A stretch of DNA of 64,000 bases, taken from NCBI RefSeq assembly GCF_001423695.1, contig NZ_LMOZ01000002.1:124658-188657 (forward strand), written 5' to 3'. This stretch comes from Leifsonia sp. Leaf336 (lineage in GTDB: Bacteria; Actinomycetota; Actinomycetes; Actinomycetales; Microbacteriaceae). The notes below the pieces were generated by a model. The model saw only the letters and a program-made list of their open reading frames with translations, was not told where the DNA came from and ran no database searches. Of the stretch, positions 6,989 through 15,732 are shown piece by piece (within the stretch, counting starts at the first letter, position 1; each line of letters begins with the position of its first letter). The position numbers were made by a program, and so were the translations under genes.

Positions 6989-7650
6989 AAGCAGTCGCAC
7001 CCAGCAAGTCGCAGCTCGCGTACGAGTTCATCCGCGAGCGGATCGAGGACGGCCATTACGTCTCCGGCTACCGGCTGGTGCTCGGGTCGATCGCCGGCGA
7101 GCTCGGCATCAGCGTCGTCCCGGTGCGCGAGGCGATCCGGCGGCTGGAGGCCGAAGGGCTCGTGACGTTCGAGAAGAACGTCGGCGCCCAGGTCGCCTTG
7201 CTGCACCCCACCGAGTACACGTACACGATGGAGACGCTCGCGCTGGTGGAGGGCGCGGCCACTCAGCTGTCGGCGCCGCGCCTGACGGCCGAGCACTTCC
7301 GGCGCGCGCGCCAGGTCAACGAGGCGATGATCGCCAGCCTCGACGGCTTCGACCCGCACCGCTTCACACAGCTCAACCAGGAGTTCCACTCCGTGCTGTA
7401 CGAGGAGTGCCCGAACCCGCACATCCTCGACCTCGTGCACCGCGGCTGGAACCGGCTCGCCGTCCTCCGCGACTCCGTCTTCAGCTTCGTGCCGGGCCGC
7501 GCCCGCGAGTCGGTCGCCGAGCACGAGCAGATCGTCGCACTGATCGAGTCGGGTGCCGAGCCGCTCGAGATCGAGCTCGCCGCACGCCGGCACAGGCTCG
7601 CGACCCTGGACGCCTTCCATAGGTACCAGGACGAGCACACCCACCACTGA
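6970..7650 (+). CDS. GntR-family transcriptional regulator, FCD type
   Basis: This 226-residue regulator has a winged helix at residues 10-80 (YEFIRERIEDGHYVSGYRL, then ISVVPVREAIRRLEAEGLVT) and an all-helical FCD ligand-binding domain. In the latter, FTQLNQEFHSVLYEEC, VAEHEQIVALIESG and ARRHRLATLDAFH supply the Asp/His-type metal and acid-binding positions. Such proteins bind organic acid intermediates. It overlaps the upstream fusion gene by 19 bp and precedes the dehydrogenase gene by 33 bp, so it is autoregulated within the operon. The twin sites at 3841 and 5500 are its likely operators. Confidence 0.9.
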   Translation: MADTAVKAVAPSKSQLAYEFIRERIEDGHYVSGYRLVLGSIAGELGISVVPVREAIRRLEAEGLVTFEKNVGAQVALLHPTEYTYTMETLALVEGAATQLSAPRLTAEHFRRARQVNEAMIASLDGFDPHRFTQLNQEFHSVLYEECPNPHILDLVHRGWNRLAVLRDSVFSFVPGRARESVAEHEQIVALIESGAEPLEIELAARRHRLATLDAFHRYQDEHTHH

Positions 7651-7683
7651 CCTCACACTCGCCCAGCAAGAAGGAGCCCGCGC

Positions 7684-9180
7684 ATGGCGCAGCACTACGT
7701 TCCCGAGAACCTCCCCACGACCATCCAGCATTTCATCGACGGCACTTTCGTCGACAGCGTCTCCGGCGCGACCTTCGACGTGCTCGACCCGGTGTCGAAC
7801 CAGACCTACGTGCAGGCCGCCGCCGGGCAGAAGGAGGACATCGACCTCGCCGTCGCCGCCGCCACCCGTGCATTCAAGGAGGGCCCGTGGCCGCGGATGA
7901 AGCCGCGCGAACGCGCCAGGGTGCTGAATCGCATCGCCGACGCCGTGGAGGCGCAGGACGCCCGGCTCGCCGAGCTCGAGACCTTCGACACCGGCCTCCC
8001 GATTACCCAGGCGCTCGGCCAGGCGCGTCGCGCTGCGGAGAACTTCCGGTTCTTCGCCGACCTGATCGTCGCGCAGGCCGACGACGCCTACAAGGTGCCG
8101 GGCAGCCAGCTCACCTACGTCAACCGCAAGCCGATCGGCGTCGCCGGCCTCATCACGCCGTGGAACACGCCGTTCATGCTCGAGAGCTGGAAGCTCGCCC
8201 CGGCGCTCGCGACCGGCAACACCGTCGTGCTCAAGCCGGCCGAGTTCACGCCGCTGTCGGCGAGCCTGTGGGCCGAGATCTTCCGTGAGGCCGGAGTGCC
8301 CGACGGCGTCTTCAACCTGGTCAACGGCCTGGGCGAGGAGGCGGGAGACGCCCTCGTGAAGCACCCGGACGTGCCCCTGATCTCGTTCACCGGCGAGAGC
8401 CGCACCGGCCAGCTGATCTTCGCCAACGCGGCGCCTTACCTCAAGGGCCTGTCGATGGAGCTCGGCGGCAAGTCGCCCGCCGTCGTGTTCGCCGACGCCG
8501 ACCTCGACGCCGCGATCGACTCGACGCTGTTCGGCGTCTTCTCGCTGAACGGCGAGCGCTGCACCGCCGGATCGCGCATCCTCGTCGAGCGCGCGATCTA
8601 CGACGAGTTCTGCGAGCGCTACGCCGCCCGCGCGAAGAACATCGTGGTCGGCGACCCGCACGACCCGGAAACCGAGGTCGGCGCGCTCGTGCACCCCGAG
8701 CACTTCGACAAGGTGATGAGCTACGTCGAGATCGGCAAGGGGGAGGGCCGCCTGCTTGCCGGCGGCGGGCGTCCGGAGGGGCTGGAGCACGGCAACTACG
8801 TCGCACCGACCGTCTTCGCCGATGTGAAGCCCGACGCGCGGATCTTCCAGGAGGAGATCTTCGGCCCGGTCGTCGCGATCACCCCGTTCGACTCCGACGA
8901 GGAGGCGCTGGAGCTCGCCAACGGCGTGCGCTACGGCCTCGCCGCCTACCTCTGGACCAACGACCTGGAGCGCGCGCACACCTTCGCCCAGAACGTGGAG
9001 GCCGGGATGGTGTGGCTCAACTCGCACAACGTCCGCGACCTCCGCACCCCGTTCGGCGGCGTGAAGGCGTCCGGCCTCGGCCACGAGGGCGGCTACCGCT
9101 CCATCGACTTCTACACCGACCAGCAGGCCGTGCACATCACGCTGGGGCCGGTGCACACCCCCCGGTTCGGCGCGAACTGA
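7684..9180 (+). CDS. hpaE: 5-carboxymethyl-2-hydroxymuconate semialdehyde dehydrogenase (HpaE-like)
   Basis: A 498-residue NAD-dependent aldehyde dehydrogenase. It should oxidise the semialdehyde from ring cleavage of homoprotocatechuate to 5-carboxymethyl-2-hydroxymuconate. Catalytic residues are visible: Glu259 in MELGGKSPAVV and Cys293 in NGERCTAGSR, with the normal spacing of 34. PWNTPFMLESWKLAPALATG and FTGESRTGQ form the cofactor site, and the C-terminal part has FGPVVAITPF and TPFGGVKASGLGHEGG. Full length. The ATG follows AAGGAG. General ALDH enzymes look alike; the specific reaction is taken from the adjoining dioxygenase gene and the rest of the operon. Confidence 0.9.
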   Translation: MAQHYVPENLPTTIQHFIDGTFVDSVSGATFDVLDPVSNQTYVQAAAGQKEDIDLAVAAATRAFKEGPWPRMKPRERARVLNRIADAVEAQDARLAELETFDTGLPITQALGQARRAAENFRFFADLIVAQADDAYKVPGSQLTYVNRKPIGVAGLITPWNTPFMLESWKLAPALATGNTVVLKPAEFTPLSASLWAEIFREAGVPDGVFNLVNGLGEEAGDALVKHPDVPLISFTGESRTGQLIFANAAPYLKGLSMELGGKSPAVVFADADLDAAIDSTLFGVFSLNGERCTAGSRILVERAIYDEFCERYAARAKNIVVGDPHDPETEVGALVHPEHFDKVMSYVEIGKGEGRLLAGGGRPEGLEHGNYVAPTVFADVKPDARIFQEEIFGPVVAITPFDSDEEALELANGVRYGLAAYLWTNDLERAHTFAQNVEAGMVWLNSHNVRDLRTPFGGVKASGLGHEGGYRSIDFYTDQQAVHITLGPVHTPRFGAN

Positions 9181-9242
9181 CGGCCCGATCCATCCAGACC
9201 GCACTCGACCCAAGACGTACTCAACGCAGAGGAAGCAGCACC

Positions 9243-10376
9243 ATGAGCATCACTCCCGACGGCCCGGAGCCGGTGGTCGGCCTGACCGACCCGATCCCGG
9301 CACCCGCCAATCGCATCCCGACCCCGAAGGCGACGCCGCCCGACGTCGTCCGCGCCGCGTACATGGAGATCGTGGTCACCGACCTCGCGGCCAGCCGCAA
9401 CTTCTACGTGAACGTGCTCGACCTCGTCGTGACCGAGGAGGACGAGAACGCGGTCTACCTGCGGAGCTTCGAGGAGTTCATCCATCACAACCTGGTTCTC
9501 CGCAAAGGACCGGTCGCTGCCGTCGCCGCGTTCGCGTACCGCGTGCGCACGCCGGAGGACCTGGACCGCGCCGTCGAGTTCTACACGGAGCTCGGCTGCC
9601 GCGTCGAGCGTCGCGCCGAGGGATACACGAAGGGCGTCGGCGACAGCGTCCGCGTGGAGGACCCGCTCGGCTTCCCGTACGAGTTCTTCTACGAGGTCGA
9701 GCACGTCGAGCGTCTCGCCTGGCGTTACGACCTCCACACGCCGGGCGCGCTCGTGCGACTCGACCACTTCAACCAGGTCACGCCCGACGTGCCGCGCGCC
9801 GTGAAGTACATGGAGGACCTCGGCTTCCGCGTCACGGAAGACATCCAGGACGAGGCCGGCACCACCTACGCCGCGTGGATGCGCCGCAAGCCGACCGTGC
9901 ACGACACGGCCATGACCGGAGGCGACGGCCCGCGCATGCACCACGTCGCCTTCGCGACGCACGAGAAGCACAACATCATCGCCATCTGCGACAAGCTCGG
10001 CGCCCTGCGCATGAGCGACGTCATCGAGCGCGGTCCGGGCCGCCACGGCGTCTCCAACGCGTTCTACCTGTACGTGCGCGACCCCGACGGCCACCGCGTC
10101 GAGATCTACACGCAGGACTACTACACGGGCGACCCGGACAACCCGGTCGTCACCTGGGACGTCCACGACAACCAGCGCCGCGACTGGTGGGGCAACCCGG
10201 TCGTGCCGTCCTGGTACACCGACGCCTCCCTCGTGCTCGACCTCGATGGCAACCCGCAGCCGCTCACCACGCGCACGGACGACTCCGAGATGGACGTCAC
10301 CATCGGCGCCGACGGCTTCTCGTACACCCGCAAAGACGAGGAGGCCAAAGGCTTCAAGCTCGGCGCACAGGTCTGA
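9243..10376 (+). CDS. hpaD: 3,4-dihydroxyphenylacetate 2,3-dioxygenase (homoprotocatechuate dioxygenase, HpaD)
   Basis: A 377-residue type I extradiol dioxygenase with two vicinal-oxygen-chelate domains. It opens the ring of homoprotocatechuate between C2 and C3. The iron ligands can be placed as His175 (RLDHFNQV), His234 (RMHHVAFAT) and Glu287 (GHRVEIYTQDYYTG). Their spacing (59 and 53) equals that of His155, His214 and Glu267 known for the Brevibacterium enzyme. The long C-terminal tail with VTWDVHDNQRRDWWGNPVVP is also typical of that enzyme. It is the last gene of the operon. The ATG at 9243 follows AGAGGA; the longer reading overlaps hpaE. Confidence 0.95.
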   Translation: MSITPDGPEPVVGLTDPIPAPANRIPTPKATPPDVVRAAYMEIVVTDLAASRNFYVNVLDLVVTEEDENAVYLRSFEEFIHHNLVLRKGPVAAVAAFAYRVRTPEDLDRAVEFYTELGCRVERRAEGYTKGVGDSVRVEDPLGFPYEFFYEVEHVERLAWRYDLHTPGALVRLDHFNQVTPDVPRAVKYMEDLGFRVTEDIQDEAGTTYAAWMRRKPTVHDTAMTGGDGPRMHHVAFATHEKHNIIAICDKLGALRMSDVIERGPGRHGVSNAFYLYVRDPDGHRVEIYTQDYYTGDPDNPVVTWDVHDNQRRDWWGNPVVPSWYTDASLVLDLDGNPQPLTTRTDDSEMDVTIGADGFSYTRKDEEAKGFKLGAQV

Positions 10377-10394
10377 CCCGGCGCCGCCTCCCGA

Positions 10395-11279
10395 TCACTC
10401 GCGGGTGGTCGGGAGGTGCCGGCTGCGGTGGATCTCGAACGACCGCTGCGACGCCGACGCGCCCTCCACCATCGGCCGGTCGGCCATGAACCGCTTGATC
10501 AGCGGGGCGAGCTCGTCGGGCTCGCTGAAGTTGATGGCGTGCGCCGCGCCCTCGAGACGGACGATCACGACGTGGTTGTCCGTCTCGGCCGCGAGCTGCC
10601 GCACACGCTCCGGGTCGGGCATGAGGGGATCGCGGTCGCCGATCACCACCAGCGTCGGGACGCTCAGCTCCAGCAGCCGCTCGAGCGACGGGTAGTTGGT
10701 GAGCGCGTCGAACATGATGACCGTGCTCGCGACGCCGAACCGGAGGTAGTCGGGCACCGCGACCCGGACCATCCGCACGGGCTCGCGGCCGCCGTCTTTC
10801 GCGAGCTGCAGAACGGCGCGCGTCATCGGCCGGTTGTACGCGCCGCCCGCCGGCGACACCAGCACGGCCCGGTCGATGCGGTCGGGATAGTGGTGCGCGA
10901 ACTCGAGGATCACCGGGCAGCCCATCGAGTTGCCGACGAGCGTCGCCTTCTCGACCCCGCGGTCGTCGAGGAACCGCAGGGCCGCGAGCGCGAGGTCGGG
11001 CACGTCGAGCCCGCGGGGCGAGCCTCCGCTGCGCCCGAACCCCGGGAGGTCGGGGACGAGCGTGTGGAACGTGTCGACGAGCCGCTCGGCGGTCGGCAGC
11101 AGGTAACGGCCGGAGAGCCCGAAGCCGTGCACGTGCATCATGGTGGGCGCGCCGGGCGGCCCGGGCGCCTCCCGGTAGAAGACGTCGAGGCCGTCGATCC
11201 GCGTCCAGTGCTCGGACAGGCTCGAGGCCGGCCGGCGCGGGAGCCGACGGGGTTTCGCCGTGCGCTCGTCGCTGCTCAT
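10395..11279 (-). CDS. Alpha/beta hydrolase
   Basis: A 294-residue alpha/beta hydrolase. The nucleophile elbow is LVGNSMGCPV, the acid is in VVIGDRDPLMPDP, and the base is His in LEGAAHAINFSEPDELAP, so the triad is complete. The oxyanion region is HVHGFGLSG and PDLPGFGRSGG. The group includes meta-cleavage product hydrolases and many esterases. It converges on hpaD with 18 bp between, so it is not in that operon and a role in aromatic breakdown is uncertain. The ATG at 11279 is preferred; a GTG six bases upstream is possible, and neither has a strong ribosome site. Confidence 0.8.
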   Translation of the reverse strand: MSSDERTAKPRRLPRRPASSLSEHWTRIDGLDVFYREAPGPPGAPTMMHVHGFGLSGRYLLPTAERLVDTFHTLVPDLPGFGRSGGSPRGLDVPDLALAALRFLDDRGVEKATLVGNSMGCPVILEFAHHYPDRIDRAVLVSPAGGAYNRPMTRAVLQLAKDGGREPVRMVRVAVPDYLRFGVASTVIMFDALTNYPSLERLLELSVPTLVVIGDRDPLMPDPERVRQLAAETDNHVVIVRLEGAAHAINFSEPDELAPLIKRFMADRPMVEGASASQRSFEIHRSRHLPTTRE

Positions 11280-11419
11280 GTCCACAGGATGCTCTGCGCG
11301 CGGGTCCTCGGCAACGCCCGCGCGACCCCTCGGAGATTCCAGGCGTGCTCCCGGGTCGGCTAGCGTTCTCTGAGGGGCGTTCGTGTGCGCCCCTGACGAG
11401 CAGTGAGGATGGTGCGTCG

Positions 11420-12304
11420 ATGATCGCAGGGATCGAGACCGGCGGGACGAAGATCGTCTGCGGTGTCGCGGAACGGGACAGCCTGACCGAGCCCACGTCC
11501 GTCCGGCGGTTCCCGACGACGACGCCGGAGGAGACCCTCGGCCGGATCGCCGACTTTTTGGCGGAGGTCGGGCCCGTGGAGGCCGTCGGCATCGCCTCCT
11601 TCGGCCCGGTCGACGCCGACCCGGCCTCTGCGCACTACGGCTTCGTGACCTCCACCCCCAAGCCGGGTTGGAAGGACACCGACGTGCTCTCCGCGGTGCG
11701 CGCGGCCGCGAACGCGCCGGCCGCCTTCGTCAGCGACGTGACCGGTGCCGCGGTCGGGGAGTCCCGCGCGGGAGCCGGGCGGGGAGCGCGCAACGTCGGC
11801 TACGCGACGATCGGCACGGGCGTGGGCGTCGGCCTGGTGGTCGACGGGCAGCCGCTGATCGGCAACGGCTGGCCTGAGCTCGGCCACCTGCTGGTGCGCC
11901 GCCACCCGGCCGACCGGTTCGAGGGGCACTGCCCGTACCACGGCGACTGCCTCGAAGGGCTCACCGCTGGCCCCGCCGTGAAGGCCCGCTGGGGCGTCGA
12001 CGCGTCGTCCTTCCCCGCCGACGAGAAAGACGAGCGGTTCGACATCCTCGCCTACTACATCGCGCAGCTGGCCTGGACGACAGTGCTGACGCTGGGTCTC
12101 GACAAGCTGGTCCTCGGCGGCGGCGTGATGCTCGCCCCCGGTCTGTTCGAGCGCACCTGGCCGGCGCTGACCTCCATCGCGGGAGGCTACGGCCCGCCCC
12201 AGGTCGCGACCGGCGACCCGCGCGACCTCCTCGTCGCCCCCGGGCTGGAGGGCACGTCGGGACTGGTCGGGGCGCTCAGCCTGGCCGCCGACCTCGTGTC
12301 GTGA
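11420..12304 (+). CDS. ROK-family sugar kinase, fructokinase-like
   Basis: A 294-residue cytoplasmic kinase that should phosphorylate fructose (or a related hexose) with ATP. The phosphate loop GIETGGTKIVCGV is at the start, TGAAVGE and YATIGTGVGVGLVVDG follow, and the zinc motif is GHCPYHGDCLEGLTAGPA, the variant seen in ScrK/GmuE-type fructokinases. The nearby NGWPELGHLLVRRHPAD also matches them. LVLGGGVMLAPG closes the ATP site. It is transcribed divergently from the alpha/beta hydrolase across a 140-bp gap. No other sugar gene adjoins it. Confidence 0.87.
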   Translation: MIAGIETGGTKIVCGVAERDSLTEPTSVRRFPTTTPEETLGRIADFLAEVGPVEAVGIASFGPVDADPASAHYGFVTSTPKPGWKDTDVLSAVRAAANAPAAFVSDVTGAAVGESRAGAGRGARNVGYATIGTGVGVGLVVDGQPLIGNGWPELGHLLVRRHPADRFEGHCPYHGDCLEGLTAGPAVKARWGVDASSFPADEKDERFDILAYYIAQLAWTTVLTLGLDKLVLGGGVMLAPGLFERTWPALTSIAGGYGPPQVATGDPRDLLVAPGLEGTSGLVGALSLAADLVS

Positions 12305-12420
12305 TCCCGGTCTGAGAGCGACAGCGAACCGACGTCCCTCAACGAATTGGGGGCTCGGCGTCAGCGTACTGTCGGCCGGAGGACAGCGGTTTCACTGCCC
12401 GACCGACTTAACCTCCCGGT

Positions 12421-12624
12421 ATGGCACGCTCCATCTCCTCTCTGGCACGGCCGACCGCACCGGCCGGCCGCCAGCCCCACGCCGAGCTGTTCCACTCAGC
12501 GACCGACGAGACCGTGATCGCGGTGGCGTGCGTCTGCCTGCTCGGCCGCACGCACTGGCACGAGGAGTGGCGCCCGGAGTTCGACACCGACACCGCGGGC
12601 GGACGCGGAGCGCAACGTATGTGA
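12421..12624 (+). CDS. Possible small hypothetical protein
   Basis: A 67-residue ORF in the 443-bp gap 12305-12747 after the sugar kinase. Its third codon positions are nearly all G or C, which supports coding. The middle reads HSATDETVIAVACVCLLG and the end is Trp/Glu/Asp-rich. I see no ribosome binding site before the ATG and know no family. It may be real or a chance ORF. Confidence 0.35.
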   Translation: MARSISSLARPTAPAGRQPHAELFHSATDETVIAVACVCLLGRTHWHEEWRPEFDTDTAGGRGAQRM

Positions 12625-12635
12625 CGTGTATTAAC

Positions 12636-12676
12636 AACCGCAACGGTTTGTGACGGCGGAGGGTGCTTTCGCACCC
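12636..12676. promoter_or_regulatory. Paired palindromes upstream of the ABC importer operon
   Basis: Two short inverted repeats lie 70-110 bp before the substrate-binding protein gene. One is AACCG-CAA-CGGTT (12636-12648), operator-like. The other is GGGTGC-TTTC-GCACCC (12661-12676), a compact hairpin. The surrounding AT-rich stretch GTGTATTAACAA (12627-12638) probably marks the promoter. No regulator gene is adjacent. Confidence 0.4.
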
Positions 12677-12747
12677 GCGCCCGTCCTAACGTCGGCGACG
12701 CACCCGATCCCGCGTCATCCCCAGCCCGATGTGAAGGACACACAGCC

Positions 12748-13911
12748 ATGAAGAGAATCCTCCGGAGCGCCGCCGTCGTCTCCGTCGCCGCGCTCACCGT
12801 CGCGGGTCTCGCCGCCTGCGCGAGCGACTCCTCCGCCTCCACCGGAGGCTCGTCCTCGGGCAGGAGCACCGTCTACTTCGGCGTCTCCGCGGCCGTGACC
12901 GGTCAGTACGCGCAGTACGGCGAGCAGTTCAAGGAGGCCTTCGACCTCGCCGTCGAGCAGGTCAACGCCAAGGGTGGCATCGACGGACACCCCGTCGCCC
13001 TCAAGTACGAGGACTCGCAGTCGGACCCGAAGCAGTCCGTCGCCGTCGCGCAGAAGTTCGTGGGCGACGACAGCGTCAGCCTCGTCTTCGGCGACTACTC
13101 GTCGGCCGCCTCCATCCCCGCCTCCCCGATCTACACTGCGGGCAAGCTGCTGCAGTACGGCTTCAACAACTCGAACCCCGATTTCACCGCCAAGGGCACG
13201 CAGTACCAGTGGTCGACCTCCATCACCACGAGCGCCACCTACACGTGGACGGCCGACTACATCAAGAAGCAGGGCGTCAAGTCGGTCGGCGTTACCTACC
13301 TCAACACCGCGGACTGGGGCATCCCGGCGTACAACGCCTTCAAGGAAGAGGCCAAGAAGATCGGTCTGAAGATCACCGACGCGGAGGGCGTGCTCGACAC
13401 CTCCGACGACTACCGGCCCTCGCTCACCAAGGCCGTCGCAGGCAAGCCGGACGCCTTCGTGCACATCGGCTACGGCCCGGATGCCGCCAAGCTGGTCTCC
13501 CAGCTGCGCGCGATCGGCTACGACGGCACCTTCTACGGCGGCCAGGACGAGCAGTCCTTCGACGGCACCAAGGACGCCGAGGGGGCGATCAACGGCGCCG
13601 AGTTCCTCGCCTCCAACCCCGCGAAGGAGGTCCAGGACTTCGTGAAGGCGTTCAAGAAGAAGTACCCGAACGAGACGGAGGTCACCGGCTTCGAGGCCGG
13701 CGCCTACGACGCGCTCAACGTCGCGGTCGCCGCGGCGAAGGTCGGGGGCACCACCCGAGAGGGCATCCTCGCCGGGTTCAAGAAGGTCAAGGACGTGCCG
13801 AGCGTCGTCTACGGCACGATCACCTTCGACCAGGCGACCCGTCGCGTCGCGTCGCCCGAGCTCACCCCGAGCATCCTGAAGGACGGGAAGTGGGTCGCGT
13901 ACAACGGCTGA
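12748..13911 (+). CDS. ABC transporter substrate-binding lipoprotein, branched-chain-amino-acid type
   Basis: A 387-residue lipoprotein with lipobox LAAC (Cys24) after a hydrophobic signal and a Ser/Gly-rich linker. The mature part is a Peripla_BP_6-type receptor: FGVSAAVTGQYAQYGEQFKE at the start, VNAKGGIDGHPVALKYEDSQ, then FGDYSSAASIPASPIYTAG and YGFNNSNPDF. This family captures amino acids, amides, urea or aromatic acids outside the membrane. The full transporter follows directly, and monooxygenase-type genes downstream suggest a small organic ligand to be oxidised rather than a plain amino acid. GAAGGA precedes the ATG. Confidence 0.9.
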   Translation: MKRILRSAAVVSVAALTVAGLAACASDSSASTGGSSSGRSTVYFGVSAAVTGQYAQYGEQFKEAFDLAVEQVNAKGGIDGHPVALKYEDSQSDPKQSVAVAQKFVGDDSVSLVFGDYSSAASIPASPIYTAGKLLQYGFNNSNPDFTAKGTQYQWSTSITTSATYTWTADYIKKQGVKSVGVTYLNTADWGIPAYNAFKEEAKKIGLKITDAEGVLDTSDDYRPSLTKAVAGKPDAFVHIGYGPDAAKLVSQLRAIGYDGTFYGGQDEQSFDGTKDAEGAINGAEFLASNPAKEVQDFVKAFKKKYPNETEVTGFEAGAYDALNVAVAAAKVGGTTREGILAGFKKVKDVPSVVYGTITFDQATRRVASPELTPSILKDGKWVAYNG

Positions 13912-13929
13912 GCCGCTGAAGCGCACATC

Positions 13930-15732
13930 ATGCTCGACACACTGATCGCCGGCCTGCTCCGAGGGAACGTCTACGCCCTCGGAGCGGTCGGCATCTCCCT
14001 CGTCTTCGGCGTCATGAACGTCGTCAACTTCGCCCAGTTCTCGTTCTTCGGGCTGGGCGCGATGCTGTCCTGGTTCTTCGTGGTGAAGCTGGGGCTGCCG
14101 TTCTGGCTGGCGCTCCTGGCCGTGCTGGCGATCTGCGGCGCGATCGGCCTGCTGATCAACGTGACCGTCGTCCGCCCGCTGGCGAAGTACCTGCCGCTGG
14201 CGGCGATGCTCTCGACGTACGCGATCTCGCTGATCCTCGACAACGCCTCGCAGGTCGCGTTCACGGCGCAGTTCCGCGTCTTCCCGGAGGTTCTGCCGAC
14301 CTCCGACCTGCACATCGGCACCATGCGCTTCGGCACCTCCGACCTGGTGATGCTCGGCACGACCGCCGCGGTGATGGTCGTGATGACGGTGTTCCTGAAG
14401 TATGGCAAGGTCGGTCGCGCGATCCGCGCCACTGCGCAGGATCAGGAGGCCGCCCTGCAGATGGGCATCCCCGTCGGCCAGGTGCAGCACGTGTCGTTCG
14501 TGATCGCTTCGGCGCTCGGCGGCCTCGCCGGCGTCTTCATCGCGCTATACGTGGGCGTCGCGAACCCCAGCTCGGGGCTGGACGTCGGTCTCACGTCGTT
14601 CGTGGCCGCGACGCTCGGCGGCCTGGGGTCGCTCGTCGGCGCCGTGGTGGGAGGCTTCGTCCTCGGCATCCTGGAGGCGTTCGGCATCCACTTCTTCGGT
14701 GACACCGCGCGCGAGATCATCGTCTTCGTCATCCTCATCGGGGTGCTGATCGTGCGCCCGGGCGGGTTCTTCGGACGGGTGCCGCTGATCTCGGCCGAGC
14801 CGCTCACCGGGACCTTCCTCGGCAAGGGCCGGCCGCTGCGCATCCCGCGGTGGGTGTGGCCGCTGGCGTTCCTGGCGCTCGGGGTCGTCGTGCCGCTGGT
14901 CGGCAACGACTACCTCCTGACGACCGGCACCCAGGTGCTGGTCTACGCGATCATCGCGGCGGGCTTCACAGTGACCGCCGGGCAGGCCGGCGTGCTCGCG
15001 CTCGGCCAGGCCGGCCCGATCGCGATCGGCGCGTACGCCTCCGCGCTGCTCACGCTGTACGTGCACGTGCCGTTCTGGGTGGCGCTGCCGCTGGCCGGTC
15101 TGACCGCCGCGGTGGTGGCGTCGATCCTGGCGTCGCCGATCTGGGGCGTCAAGGGGCACTACGTTTCCATCGCCACGCTCGGCCTGGGCATCGCGATCGT
15201 CGCCGTGATCCAGCTGGTCCTGCCGCAGGGGCTCTACAACATCCCCGTGCCCGAGTGGTTCGGGACGCCGCTGAACACCCCGCAGGCGTACTACTGGATC
15301 GATTTCGGCGTGCTCGTGATCACGCTGATCGTGATGTGGAGGCTGCGCACCTCGCACCTCGGCACGGTGATCTCGTCGGTCGGCTCCGACGAGGTGGCCG
15401 CCCTGTCGTCGGGCGTGCGCGGCCGGGACTACAAGGCGCTGGCGTTCGCGGTCTCCGGCTTCTTCGCGGGGATCGGCGGCTCGCTGCTCGCCCACCAGTA
15501 CACCTACATCGACCCGACCATCTTCACGATGCTGATGTCGTTGCTCGTGGTGACCATCGTGATCCTGGGCGGCGTCGGCCTCCCGTACGGCGCGGTGGTC
15601 GGCTCGATCATCCTGATCGGCGCGATGGAGCTGCTGCGGTTCACGCCCGAGCTGCGCATCATCGTCTACGGCCTGGTGCTGATCCTGGTCGTCCGCTTCC
15701 GCCCCGGCGGCATCCTGGTGAGGAACTCATGA
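13930..15732 (+). CDS. ABC permease, fused LivH-LivM type
   Basis: A 600-residue membrane protein in which the two permeases of a branched-chain-type importer are joined. Residues 1-285 are the LivH half (GNVYALGAVGISLVFGVMNV, then GRAIRATAQDQEAALQMGIP as the coupling loop, and LGGLGSLVGAVVGGFVLGIL). Residues 300-600 are the LivM half (TAGQAGVLALGQAGPIAIGA, a second coupling loop around GSDEVAALSSGVRGRDYKAL, and GGVGLPYGAVVGSIILIGAM). About 16-18 membrane segments are expected. It forms the channel with the two ATPases that follow; its stop codon overlaps the next start by 4 bp. Confidence 0.9.
   Translation: MLDTLIAGLLRGNVYALGAVGISLVFGVMNVVNFAQFSFFGLGAMLSWFFVVKLGLPFWLALLAVLAICGAIGLLINVTVVRPLAKYLPLAAMLSTYAISLILDNASQVAFTAQFRVFPEVLPTSDLHIGTMRFGTSDLVMLGTTAAVMVVMTVFLKYGKVGRAIRATAQDQEAALQMGIPVGQVQHVSFVIASALGGLAGVFIALYVGVANPSSGLDVGLTSFVAATLGGLGSLVGAVVGGFVLGILEAFGIHFFGDTAREIIVFVILIGVLIVRPGGFFGRVPLISAEPLTGTFLGKGRPLRIPRWVWPLAFLALGVVVPLVGNDYLLTTGTQVLVYAIIAAGFTVTAGQAGVLALGQAGPIAIGAYASALLTLYVHVPFWVALPLAGLTAAVVASILASPIWGVKGHYVSIATLGLGIAIVAVIQLVLPQGLYNIPVPEWFGTPLNTPQAYYWIDFGVLVITLIVMWRLRTSHLGTVISSVGSDEVAALSSGVRGRDYKALAFAVSGFFAGIGGSLLAHQYTYIDPTIFTMLMSLLVVTIVILGGVGLPYGAVVGSIILIGAMELLRFTPELRIIVYGLVLILVVRFRPGGILVRNS

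Noticed and set aside
6688-9213. 841-residue minus-strand ORF
   Set aside because: It is the shadow of the GntR and aldehyde dehydrogenase genes; no recognisable domain.
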